Shown: positions 1-5,285 of the stretch, piece by piece
Position numbering within the stretch: position 1 is the first letter of the stretch
Layout: the number at the start of each line of letters is the position of its first letter
From: Baffinella frigidus
Lineage: Eukaryota > Cryptophyceae > Cryptomonadales > Baffinellaceae
Direction: 5' to 3'
DNA length: 10,541 nt
NCBI GenBank assembly: GCA_026770585.1
Contig: MU646386.1
Location: forward strand, 118,545 to 129,085
Program-made: the position numbers and the translations under genes
The notes under the pieces: model-generated
What the model was told of the DNA's origin: nothing
Seen by the model: the letters and a program-made list of their open reading frames with translations, nothing else
Databases searched by the model: none

Positions 1-11
1 CCCCCCCCCCC

Positions 12-109
12 AGGTGCCGGGCTGGGGCGGGAGCGCGGTGGCGGTGGTGCAGTCGAACATGAACCGCAACTGCCTCGTGCAGCCCTGGGCTCCCCTCGGC
101 GGCAGCACT
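12..109 (+). pseudogene. Upstream duplicate of the reductase exon at 304-401
   Basis: This 98-bp stretch is a close direct repeat of 304-401 (offset 292). In the same frame it reads QSNMNRNCLVQPWAPLGGST, against QSNRDRNCLVQAWAPLGAST in the downstream copy, so it encodes the same aldo/keto reductase segment with a few substitutions. A poly-C run and CAG precede it, which could look like a splice acceptor. After the shared part the sequence diverges: the donor-bearing GGCAG/GTTC junction of the downstream copy is missing and the frame stops at 178-180. I read it as a partial, probably dead exon duplicate. An alternative exon using an unseen donor cannot be excluded. Confidence 0.55.
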
Positions 110-172
110 CAACAGCGGGTTGCATACACGTGGAGTGCAGCCTCAGCAGCGGGTTGCACACACTTCGCGGTA

Positions 173-275
173 GAGCGCTGATCGGAACCGTTAGCACGGG
201 AGACTTGTGTAAGTCTTCAAGTCTCTACTTCTTTTGTACCATGCGTTGACTAAACCAATCCATCCCTGGTACTAA
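173..275. mobile_element. Truncated family-A foldback element
   Basis: It begins with GAGCGC after a TA, like the elements at 2335 and 2558, and its first bases (GAGCGCTGATCGGAACCGTT) resemble the left arm of the 2558 element. It carries the family's inner hairpin: ACTTCTTTTGTACCA near 229-243, facing CTGGTACTAAAGT near 265-277. No matching right terminus is found, because the duplicated reductase exon follows at 304. It lies between the two exon copies. Confidence 0.5.
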
Positions 276-344
276 AGTGTGTGCACCCCGGTGTCGTTTC
301 GCTAGGTGCCGGGCTGGGGCGGGAGCGCGGTGGCGGTGGTGCAG

Positions 345-406
345 TCCAACAGGGACCGCAACTGCCTCGTGCAGGCCTGGGCACCTCTCGGCGCCAGCAC
401 TGGCAG
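345..406 (+). CDS. Aldo/keto reductase, exon A (internal)
   Basis: This exon encodes part of the (beta/alpha)8 barrel of an NAD(P)H-dependent aldo/keto reductase, a cytosolic-type enzyme reducing aldehydes and ketones. It reads SNRDRNCLVQAWAPLGASTG and then R, split over the junction; LVQAWAPLG is the strand-7 motif of the family. The donor is AG|GTTCGG after 406. Joining to 875 gives the codons GGC-AG/G-TTC-AGC and an uninterrupted family-like sequence. The acceptor is uncertain: CAG at 342-344 fits best, while AG at 304-305 would add 13 codons of G-rich, less family-like sequence. Earlier exons lie outside the window. A near copy sits at 12-109. Confidence 0.68.
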
Positions 407-510
407 GTTCGGGACACTCCCACGACTGTTGACTAAACTCCCACGACTTTTGACTAGTTGAGACTCCCACGACTCTCGACCTGGCAGGTTGAGACCACTG
501 CCTCCTTCTG

Positions 511-672
511 TCCCTCCCTCTACCTGTGACCGTGGTTCTGTCTCTACAACTCTCTCCATCTCTCCCTCCCTCTACCTGTGACCGTGCTTCTGTCTCTACA
601 ACTCTCTCCATCTCTCCCAACCGTGGTTCTGTCTCTACAACTCTCTCCATCTCTCCCTCTCTCTACCTGTCA
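511..672. repeat. 52-bp minisatellite in intron 1
   Basis: About three copies of a pyrimidine-rich unit containing GACCGTGGTTCTGTCTCTAC are present. The CCGTG landmarks lie at 530, 582 and 621, giving periods of 52 and 39 bp; the third unit has a 13-bp deletion. The short open frames across it are low-complexity and are not considered coding. Confidence 0.8.
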
Positions 673-719
673 CAGACAAGAGACGTGCAACTGCGCGCTC
701 CGTATGTGCGTGCAGGACG

Positions 720-872
720 ATACTCCCACGACTGTTGACCAAACACGCTGTTCGTGCTATGCTAAGCGTGGATTCTATGCTTCGGTATGGCTACAGAGAG
801 GCTAGCATAGCACGTCCCGCCCTCACCATACCACAAAACCGCTCCGAATCAGTTAACCGTTGTGGGACTCTC
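720..872 (+). mobile_element. Family-B foldback element, copy B1
   Basis: A roughly 150-bp element with inverted ends: ACTCCCACGACTGTTGAC on the left, and on the right GTTAACCGTTGTGGGACTCT, the imperfect complement. A second inverted pair lies inside (GTGCTATGCTAAGC near 749, GCTAGCATAGCAC near 800). Other copies lie at 975-1072 (right end lost), 1385-1539 (opposite orientation) and 1988-2106 (left end lost). It has no coding capacity, so it would be a non-autonomous DNA transposon. The right end of this copy is the 3' end of reductase intron 1. Confidence 0.65.
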
Positions 873-874
873 AG

Positions 875-941
875 GTTCAGCAAGAAGATCCAGACGGCGT
901 GCAGGACCGTCGGCGAAAAGTACGGCAAGTCTGGTAGCCAG
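875..941 (+). CDS. Aldo/keto reductase, exon B
   Basis: A 67-nt exon between CTCAG| and CAG|GTTCCG. After the split Arg codon it reads FSKKIQTACRTVGEKYGKSG then SQ. The EKYGKS..Q pattern is the helix before the conserved QVALRW strand of aldo/keto reductases; that strand begins with SQ here and continues IALRW at 2918. The phase is exact at both ends: one base completes the Arg codon and the exon ends on a full Gln codon. With exons A and C it forms one family-like stretch without gap or stop. It lies between two repeat-filled introns. Confidence 0.75.
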
Positions 942-947
942 GTTCCG

Positions 948-970
948 CCTCCCTCCAGTTTCATGCCCCG
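948..970 (+). repeat. Intron tag repeat (four copies)
   Basis: CCTCCCTCCAGTTTCATGCC starts 6 bp inside intron 2. Related copies lie at 1359-1377, 1544-1563 and 2108-2126. Each copy adjoins a family-B element, and copies bracket the one at 1385-1539. This suggests tandem duplication of a tag-plus-B unit, or a longer transposition unit. Confidence 0.65.
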
Positions 971-974
971 GGCC

Positions 975-1072
975 GAGACTCCCACGACTGTTGACTAAAC
1001 ACGCTGTGTCTGCTATGCTAAGCGTGGATGTTATGCTTTGGTATGGCGACAGAGAGGCTAGCATAGCACAGG
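975..1072 (+). mobile_element. Family-B element, copy B2 (right end lost)
   Basis: The left terminus GAGACTCCCACGACTGTTGA and the internal pair TGCTATGCTAAGC / GCTAGCATAGCA are present. Unrelated sequence follows after about 1072, where the right terminus should begin. Confidence 0.6.
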
Positions 1073-1149
1073 GTCTTTCTTGACGTTGACAGAGTGTTGC
1101 CATCCTCGTTGCTCGAGGCAGTCGTCCGCGCTACGATCTTAGGCTGACG

Positions 1150-1316
1150 CATTGGTTCTGGTCCCCCTTGGTTTTAAGCACCTACTTAAGGTGGCAAACC
1201 GACTTGGGATGTCGACGACTTGTAAATTTAGCCATTATTCATCACTTTCTCGTAGGCCGACTTGTAAATTGTGCCATTATATTGCCACATTGGTTCTGGT
1301 CCCCCTTGGTTTTAAG
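1150..1316. repeat. 29-bp exact direct repeat with a nested 23-bp repeat
   Basis: CATTGGTTCTGGTCCCCCTT plus nine further bases occurs identically at 1150-1178 and 1288-1316. Between them, a 23-bp unit beginning CGACTTGTAAATT occurs at 1216-1238 and 1258-1280 with few changes. The block looks like a tandem duplication in the intron. No coding signal was recognised. Confidence 0.75.
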
Positions 1317-1384
1317 TGTGTGCTCCCCGTGTGTGTCGTGTGCCCCCGTGTGTTTTTGCCTCACTCCAGTTTCATGCCCCGCGC

Positions 1385-1539
1385 GAGAGTCCCACGACAG
1401 TTGACTGATTCGGAGCGGTTTTGTGCTATGGTAAGGGCGGGACGTGCTATGCTAGCCTCTCTGTAGCAATACCAAAGCATGAAATCTACGCTTAGCATAG
1501 CAGAGACAGCGTGTTTAGTCAACAGTCGTGGGAGTCTCG
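1385..1539 (-). mobile_element. Family-B element, copy B3, full length and inverted
   Basis: Both termini are present (GAGAGTCCCACGACAGTTGA on the left, GTCAACAGTCGTGGGAGTCTC on the right in complement form), with the internal inverted pair. Copies of the intron tag flank it at 1359-1377 and 1544-1563. It is 155 bp long, matching B1, but lies in the opposite orientation. Confidence 0.7.
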
Positions 1540-1630
1540 TTGCGCCTCACTCCAGTTTCATGCAGTCCCATGCCAGCAAGACGACGCTCGAGAGACACCC
1601 AACCCCAGGAGCAAGCGACCCACCTGATCC

Positions 1631-1956
1631 CCAACTCCACACGCCTGCCCACGTACCACACCAACTCCACACGCCTGCCCACGTACCACACCAACTCCAC
1701 ACGCCTGCCCACGTAGAGCCAATCTGGTAGGACTTGGCCAAAGCGAACTTCGAAGTTGCAAGATTGCGAACTTCTAGATGGACCCGTTTGGACATGTAGT
1801 GTTTTAGATTCAAATTTTGCAGTACAATCATGGTGTTGACTAATAATTACGGTCCATCTAGAAGTTCGCAATCTTGCAACTTCGAAGTTCGCTTTGGCCA
1901 AGTCCTACCACATTGGCTCTACCACACCAACTCCACACGCCTGCCCACGTACCACA
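1631..1956. repeat. 30-bp tandem array, four units, split by foldback A1
   Basis: Units beginning CCAACTCCACACGCCTGCCC lie at 1631-1660, 1661-1690, 1691-1715 joined to 1922-1926, and 1927-1956. The third unit is interrupted after ACGTA and resumes as CCACA. Removing 1716-1921 restores the unit exactly. Confidence 0.92.
1716..1919. mobile_element. Family-A foldback A1, 204 bp, TA target duplication
   Basis: It consists of two 69-bp arms (1716-1784 and 1851-1919), nearly perfect inverted complements, around a 66-bp loop. Termini are GAGCCAATCTGG and CCACATTGGCTC. TA at 1714-1715 and 1920-1921 is the target duplication, shown clearly because the insertion splits a tandem-repeat unit. It has no coding capacity. 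TA duplications point to mobilisation by a Tc1/mariner-type transposase elsewhere in the genome. Confidence 0.9.
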
Positions 1957-1987
1957 CCACGCTCCAGACAGCGGGCCTCCGGAGATG

Positions 1988-2106
1988 GTCGTGCTACGCT
2001 AAGCGTGGATGATATGATTTGGTATGGCTGCAGAGAGGCTAGCATAGCACGTCCACCCTCTACCATAGCACAAAATTGCTCCGAATCACTCAACAGGCGT
2101 GGGACT
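1988..2106 (+). mobile_element. Family-B element, copy B4 (left end lost)
   Basis: The inner pair GTGCTACGCTAAGC / GCTAGCATAGCAC and the right part up to GGCGTGGGACTC are present. The outer left terminus is replaced. CTCCGGAGATGG occurs just left (about 1978) and again right (about 2136) of the copy, another flanking direct repeat. Confidence 0.6.
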
Positions 2107-2334
2107 CGCCTCACTCCAGTTGCATGTCCCGGGGCTCCGGAGATGGGTCCTCGGTTGAGTGATTGAGCTGTAAAGTGATCAACTTAAACTAATATGCAGT
2201 ACCGCCTCTTGAGGGATTGAGCTTCTTGATGGTGCTGTGTGAGATTGTCGCCAACAGGGGCGGGTTTCTTGCAAGTTGGAATCTGATTCTCCCGCTAGTA
2301 TCCACCCGGAAGCATAGAGCCACAGCCGGTGGTA

Positions 2335-2481
2335 GAGCGCTACTGGGACAGACTCGATGTTTGATTGCTTCGACTTGTTTGTACCAGAAGCGTCCATCTG
2401 ATAATCGCTTCTGGTACGAACAATTCGCAATTAGCCAAACAATCAAACATCGAGTATGGCCAAGTCCTACCAGTAGCGCTC
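2335..2481. mobile_element. Family-A foldback A2, 147 bp, TA target duplication
   Basis: Termini are GAGCGCTACTGG and CCAGTAGCGCTC, flanked by TA (2333-2334 and 2482-2483). The arms share CTCGATGTTTGATTG and its complement. The tip is GTTTGTACCAGAAGCG facing CGCTTCTGGTACGAAC. The right arm contains GGCCAAGTCCTACCA, also found in the right arm of A1, which links the two. The left arm lacks about nine bases relative to the right. Confidence 0.85.
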
Positions 2482-2557
2482 TAGGACTCTTTGGGGAGGG
2501 GTGCGCTTCTTGAGCTTTGAGTTTCGACAGTGCAGATCGCTCCTCTGAGTTACGGTA

Positions 2558-2728
2558 GAGCGCGAGACGGAACAGTTGACCGGACTAGCTGTGGATTTCT
2601 GAATTTATCAACTTCTTTTGTACCACGTGATAAAACATACACACACTGACTTTTATCTCGTGGTACAAAAGAAGTTTAGAAATAAAGAAATCCAGAACTC
2701 TTCCGGTAAACTGTTCCGTCTCGCGCTC
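2558..2728. mobile_element. Family-A foldback A3, 171 bp, TA target duplication
   Basis: The ends GAGCGCGAGACGGAACAGTT and AACTGTTCCGTCTCGCGCTC are exact complements over 19-20 bp, flanked by TA (2556-2557 and 2729-2730). Inner arms match over CTTCTTTTGTACCACG and its complement. The right edge lies 8 bp before the duplicated exon start at 2737. Confidence 0.9.
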
Positions 2729-2736
2729 TACTGAAG

Positions 2737-2790
2737 ATCGCGCTTCTTTGGATCGTGGAGAGCGGCGCGGCCTTCACGACTTCCTCAAGC
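2737..2790 (+). pseudogene. Partial copy of reductase exon C
   Basis: This matches 2918-2971 at offset 181, with an AG just before it as in the true exon. It reads IALLWIVESGAAFTTSSS and then runs into QTP and a stop. The conserved Arg of ALRW is changed to Leu by CGG to CTT. It lies between foldback A3 and the CCCTAAA array, so the two exon copies bracket the telomeric repeats. Splicing into it would truncate the protein. Confidence 0.75.
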
Positions 2791-2796
2791 CAGACT

Positions 2797-2915
2797 CCCT
2801 AAACCCTTCACGACTCCCTAAACCCTAAACCCTAAACCCTAAACCCTAAAACCTACACCCTAAACCCTACACCCTAAACCCTGAACCCTAAACCCTACAC
2901 CCTAAACCCTACACC
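2797..2915 (-). repeat. Interstitial telomeric array (CCCTAAA)
   Basis: Runs of CCCTAAA with variants (CCCTACA, CCCTGAA, CCTAAAA) extend almost to the exon-C acceptor. The pyrimidine-rich repeats and the final ACACCAG appear to supply that acceptor. The G-rich strand points left. Confidence 0.93.
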
Positions 2916-2917
2916 AG

Positions 2918-3076
2918 ATCGCGCTTCGGTGGATCGTGGAGAGCGGCGCGGCCTTCACGACGTCCTCGAGCAGCAAGAAGCACTTCGAGGAGGATCTCGA
3001 CATCTTCGACTTCACAATGGACCCCCAGGATATGTTGACGCTCAACACCCTCATGGGCCGCGTGTCTGTCCAGTAG
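2918..3076 (+). CDS. Aldo/keto reductase, terminal exon C
   Basis: It encodes the C-terminal part of the reductase in 52 codons and a stop. IALRWIVESG is the conserved QVALRW strand. It is followed by FTTSSSSKKHFEEDL, in the position where the family binds the NADPH 2'-phosphate (often PKS), and by DIFDFTMDPQDM, the typical end of the last helix. The acceptor CAG|ATC joins in phase to exon B at 941. The protein ends MGRVSVQ, with the stop directly before a family-C foldback end, so the natural tail may have been cut or replaced. GTTGACGCTCAACA from this exon recurs at 3253-3266, beyond that element. Confidence 0.82.
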   Translation: MALRWIVESGAAFTTSSSSKKHFEEDLDIFDFTMDPQDMLTLNTLMGRVSVQ

Positions 3077-3215
3077 TTACAGGGGTTACTCGACGATAAG
3101 AACGCACAATAGAAGAACACGCGAAATCGTGTGTGGAATAAAGAACACACAGGCGAGTCTTTTCTGCGTTTCTTAAATTTGTACCAGGAACTGTCACGTC
3201 CTGGTATAAAAAGTA
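3077..3215. mobile_element. Family-C foldback remnant C0
   Basis: It starts TTACAGGGGTTACTCGACGA, a diverged family-C terminus, just after the reductase stop. It carries TTTCTTAAATTTGTACCAGG, similar to the inner C element at 8242, with hairpin 3177-3188 / 3199-3210 (one G-T pair). No right terminus is recognisable. Confidence 0.55.
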
Positions 3216-3270
3216 ACAACCGCAAGACGGGGTCATGTCTTCATGTCTGATTGTTGACGCTCAACAGCTA

Positions 3271-3389
3271 CAGGGATACCTCGCTCATAAGAAAGCGCAC
3301 CCCTCCCTAGGACCACCATAGGGCCATAGGCAATAGTCCTACTGTAGGGTCCTAGGGGGGGGCGGTTTCTTATGAGCGAGGTACCCCCG
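3271..3389. mobile_element. Family-C foldback C1, 119 bp, TA target duplication
   Basis: Termini CAGGGATACCTCGCTCATAA and TTATGAGCGAGGTACCCCCG are flanked by TA (3269-3270 and 3390-3391). Subterminal CCCTAGGACC near 3305 pairs with GGTCCTAGGG near 3348. It has no coding capacity. Confidence 0.88.
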
Positions 3390-3479
3390 TACACCGCCCC
3401 GCCGCTGCAAGGTGATGGGTTGTTCTGTGCAAGCTCTGTACACGCATTTTGCGATCCCAGAGCGCACGAACTATTGTTT

Positions 3480-3660
3480 CAGGTTCATGTAAAACGGCAC
3501 GAACGGGCATCCCGATATGTGGGTCGCGGGCAAGTTCGCCTCGAGCGGCAGAGTCTGGAAACTCAATCCGAAAGAAACTCTTTCACTCTCTGATCGCCGC
3601 CAAGCGAATTACTGCCGAGGGCGGCATGTACAGCTGCGCAAGACATCAACGATGGTCAGA
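3480..3660. other. GC3-rich open region, possible exon, strand unresolved
   Basis: On the + strand one frame reads HPDMWVAGKFASSGRVWKLN (about 3506-3565), with a stop just upstream. Another + frame then reads LIAAKRITAEGGMYSCA (about 3590-3640). On the - strand a frame reads LPLEANLPATHISGCPFVPF, then YMNLKQ and a stop. Codon composition looks coding-like in both orientations. The - reading would agree with the neighbouring lectin-like exons. I cannot choose between them. Confidence 0.25.
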
Positions 3661-3751
3661 CAGGACACCAACGATACTGGTCAGACTACCACAAAATTGA
3701 CACAACCACCTCCTCGCAGACACAACCACCTTCTGGCAGGCAAGCGCAAAC

Positions 3752-3810
3752 CTGCAAGCCCACGGAAACTGCGATACGGCCGGACTCCAGACCGGAACCT
3801 GGTGCATACC
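3752..3810 (-). CDS. Probable exon after a 63-bp intron, galectin-like region
   Basis: The acceptor is very good: TTTCATTTCATTTCATCTCCAG ends at 3811, and a CAG|GTTTGC donor follows 3752. The exon is 59 nt. One frame reads YAPGSGLESGRIAVSVGLQ, reminiscent of the start of a galectin carbohydrate-recognition domain (G-L-x-x-G-x-x-x-x-V). However, the phase left by the preceding exon would favour GMHQVPVWSPAVSQ. The splice signals are stronger than the protein evidence. Function is only suggested by the galectin-like exon at 4182-4288 on the same strand. Confidence 0.35.
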
Positions 3811-3873
3811 CTGGAGATGAAATGAAATGAAAGGCCGCACGAGGATCCGAGGCCAAGTTGGTTGGGAACTCAC

Positions 3874-3930
3874 AGTGCCGGAGAAGTCGTGGCCCGAGCC
3901 CTGGCCGTCGAACTGGCCCGGCCCGGAAAA
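3874..3930 (-). CDS. Probable GC3-rich exon with a consensus donor
   Basis: The exon ends at the consensus donor ACT|GTGAGT (3873-3872), followed by a 63-bp intron with a strong pyrimidine tract. It reads SGPGQFDGQGSGHDFSGT, with almost every codon ending in G or C, as in the clearly coding exons here. The start is uncertain; AGs at about 3917 and upstream are possible. It may continue the galectin-like exon at 4182-4288, since a galectin domain would next show a strand resembling V-x-V-N-G, but the resemblance is weak. Confidence 0.35.
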
Positions 3931-4062
3931 AGACCTCTCTCTGCCTGCTCATCCCTAGGACCCTGGTGCGGGCCTACTGAGAGATAGAGTTCTTTATTGA
4001 TGACCAACTGGTCCGGATCCAACTCATCATGGCCTAGATGATTTTAGTGGACCGGCCTCGCG

Positions 4063-4102
4063 CTATGGGAGTTTGAATTCCCTTTTCCAGGTATCCGTAT
4101 AT
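4063..4102 (-). pseudogene. Broken copy of the galectin-like exon
   Basis: It follows the same acceptor-region repeat as the exon at 4288 and reads TDTWKREFKLP then stop, against TSTWRPSELRVPW there. The codon for the second Trp (TGG) is TAG in this copy, and one codon is missing. I infer a tandem duplication of intron end plus exon start, followed by decay. Confidence 0.5.
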
Positions 4103-4313
4103 CTACATGTACCTTCCTAAGGGCGGGCCTGCTGTGTGATAGAGGTGTTGGTGGGTCTGGCCACGGAACCGTACAGCTCACTTTTGTGTAGGCGGGGTTG
4201 CGCGTAAAGTCAACAATCAACTTAAAGACTTCTCCACTCTCGATGCTCCATGGCACCCGAAGTTCACTCGGACGCCAAGTACTCGTATCTACATGTACCT
4301 TCCTAAGGGCGGG
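4100..4313. repeat. 28-bp direct repeat at two exon acceptors
   Basis: A 28-bp sequence containing CTACATGTACCTTCCTAAGG occurs at 4100-4127 and 4286-4313, and similarity continues a few bases further. On the - strand each copy ends in ACATGTAG at the start of a galectin-like exon copy. Confidence 0.85.
4182..4288 (-). CDS. Galectin-like exon
   Basis: A 107-nt - strand exon between ACATGTAG| and AAA|GTGAGC, a good donor. Its single open frame reads TSTWRPSELRVPWSIESGE then VFKLIVDFTRNPAYTK. Galectin carbohydrate-recognition domains have W-G-x-E-x-R, then P-F/W, G-x-x-F-x-L-x-I, and a strand ending in K-V; Trp, Glu-x-Arg, P-W, SGE-x-FKL-x-V and Y-T-K fall in that order and spacing. Galectins bind beta-galactosides. 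The complete sugar-binding set is not visible because the preceding exon is unknown. I am fairly sure it is an exon and moderately sure of the family. Confidence 0.5.
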
Positions 4314-4315
4314 TC

Positions 4316-4501
4316 TTCTGTACGGGGGTTACTGGTTCTTACTCGAGATACCCCTACGTGGTGCCTAGGGATGCATGCCTCAGCGGGGAGTGGTGTACAG
4401 GGGTACCTCGATCATAAGGAACCGCCTCCCCCTAGGACCCTACAGTAGGACCATGCGTCGGGCCCTGCGGTAGTCCTACAGGGCTTACTCGAAATTAAGG
4501 G
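4316..4501. mobile_element. Family-C remnants C2 and C3
   Basis: Joined ends GTACGGGGGTTACT and TTACTCGAGATACCCCTAC lie at about 4316-4351. A left end CAGGGGTACCTCGATCATAA starts at 4398 after TA, with CCCCCTAGGACCCTACAGTA inside. A further diverged left end (TACAGGGCTTACTCG) lies at about 4477. No intact right arm is seen. Confidence 0.6.
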
Positions 4502-4521
4502 CACACACTTTTTGGTGGTGT

Positions 4522-4627
4522 GGTGCGGATGTTAGTTATTTAACGTCCACAGAAAACAGGTGTGCTGCGGACGTTAGATAATTAACGTCCACATAAGACT
4601 GGTGTGGTGTGGACGTTAAATGTGGAC
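4522..4627. repeat. AT-centred palindromic repeats, left cluster
   Basis: Two palindromes of the type TGCGGACGTTA..TAACGTCC lie at 4525-4550 and 4564-4591, and a half copy (GTGTGGTGTGGACGTTAAAT) at 4602-4627. They are joined by a GAAAACAGGTGTG-type spacer at about 40-bp spacing. The block recurs at 4825-4880. Confidence 0.75.
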
Positions 4628-4636
4628 CTTAAATTC

Positions 4637-4699
4637 GGGTCGAAAAAGTGTCCTTTTCGATTTTTTGGGTCGAAAAAGTTTTCGGCACTTTTTCGACCC
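4637..4699. repeat. 14-bp perfect inverted repeat
   Basis: GGGTCGAAAAAGTG (4637-4650) faces CACTTTTTCGACCC (4686-4699), with more GGGTCGAAAA / TTTTCGACCC units around it. It sits between the two palindrome clusters, so 4522-4880 may be one composite element. Confidence 0.7.
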
Positions 4700-4830
4700 T
4701 TTTCGACCCGAAATGGGGGACAGTTGGCACTTTTTGGACCAGAAACTCGCCAGCTCCTTTCTCCGGGGGGGTAAGCGATGTCCGGCCATATTTTCCCCGC
4801 TGTATTAACCTCCTCATTGTTTTGGTGTGG

Positions 4831-4858
4831 TGCGGACGTTAAATAATTAACGTCCGCA
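4831..4858. repeat. 28-bp palindrome, right copy
   Basis: TGCGGACGTTAA and TTAACGTCCGCA pair perfectly over 12 bp around ATAA. It is the best-preserved member of the cluster, and GAAAACGGGTGTGGTGCGG follows as in the left block. Confidence 0.85.
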
Positions 4859-5002
4859 GAAAACGGGTGTGGTGCGGAGGTGCCGCTAGACACCCCACTT
4901 TTTTGAACGGTGTGTCGCGTCCACGGTTTCTGGTACAAATTCGGCGAATATGGCACCCCCCCAGAATTTCCGGTCACGTGCCCGCGTTTATCTCAAAGGG
5001 CG

Positions 5003-5285
5003 TCCTTTAGGTCCTCTAGGTTTTAATTTCGCCCAACGTAGCCCAACGACACGCCCTTCCGTAGAAAGGACTGCAGAGAAAGCATTTTTGCTTTCGGATC
5101 GCGTTGAGCTCTCCATTGCAGAGGCTCGCGCAGAGGGGATAGAGGGTAACTCTGTTGGGGGGGGTTGATTGCTTCCAAGTAGGAGCGCGCCCGCACACAC
5201 ACCGAGCCCAAGTCAGCCTTTATGAGGCTCATGGTATCCCATGGTTGAAGTTCAAAAGCTTCAATCACGGATACCCCACAAGGTG
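5003..5285. repeat. Left arm of a long inverted repeat (element D)
   Basis: This arm is the inverted complement of about 5580-5880, with a 300-bp interior. The outer end (CCTTTAGGTCCTCTAGG) and the stretch with AGAAAGGACTGCAGAGAAAG are the best-conserved parts. The outer 110 bp occur a third time at about 7266-7377. Both arms keep two long open frames, so decay has been slight or the duplication is recent. Confidence 0.85.

Larger units (their letters stand above)
407..874 (+). other. Reductase intron 1, introner-like
   Basis: This 468-bp intron runs from GTTCGGGACACTCCCACGAC to GTTGTGGGACTCTCAG. Its ends are the inverted termini of the family-B element. CAGGTTC is present at both junctions (404-410 and 872-878), and one copy remains after splicing. 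The left copy supplies AG|GT and the right copy supplies CAG|. Inside are extra left-terminus copies (about 434 and 465), a second copy of the exon edge (GGCAGGTTGAGAC, 483-495), a 52-bp minisatellite and an almost full family-B element (720-872). Confidence 0.6.
942..2917 (+). other. Reductase intron 2, 1976 bp, repeat-filled
   Basis: Donor CAG|GTTCCG at 942; acceptor ACACCAG|ATC at 2917. The intron contains family-B copies, a four-times repeated tag (CTCCAGTTTCATGCC type), a 29-bp exact direct repeat, a 30-bp tandem array split by foldback A1, foldbacks A2 and A3, a partial copy of the next exon, and a CCCTAAA array that runs up to the acceptor. Short open frames exist inside it, but none was recognised as a gene. 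Confidence 0.6.

Noticed and set aside
225-650. A 141-codon - strand open frame
   Set aside because: It covers the 52-bp minisatellite and the antisense of the reductase exon, and its protein is repetitive (MERVVET units).
1515-1901. A 128-codon - strand open frame
   Set aside because: It is a translation of the 30-bp tandem array and the arms of foldback A1, with repeated VELVWYVGRR units and no coding signal.
1631-1956. Repeat-spacer arrangement that might recall a CRISPR array
   Set aside because: The 30-bp units are directly adjacent without spacers; the only interruption is a transposon, in a eukaryotic setting.
2326-2345. GGTGGTAGAGCGCT resembles a tRNA D-arm; GTCTTGCACGC near 6335 and GGTTCGATCC near 6886 and 8582 resemble other tRNA parts
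   Set aside because: No place has a complete set of acceptor, anticodon and T arms at proper spacing. The first case is a foldback terminus and the B-box-like motif lacks a base.
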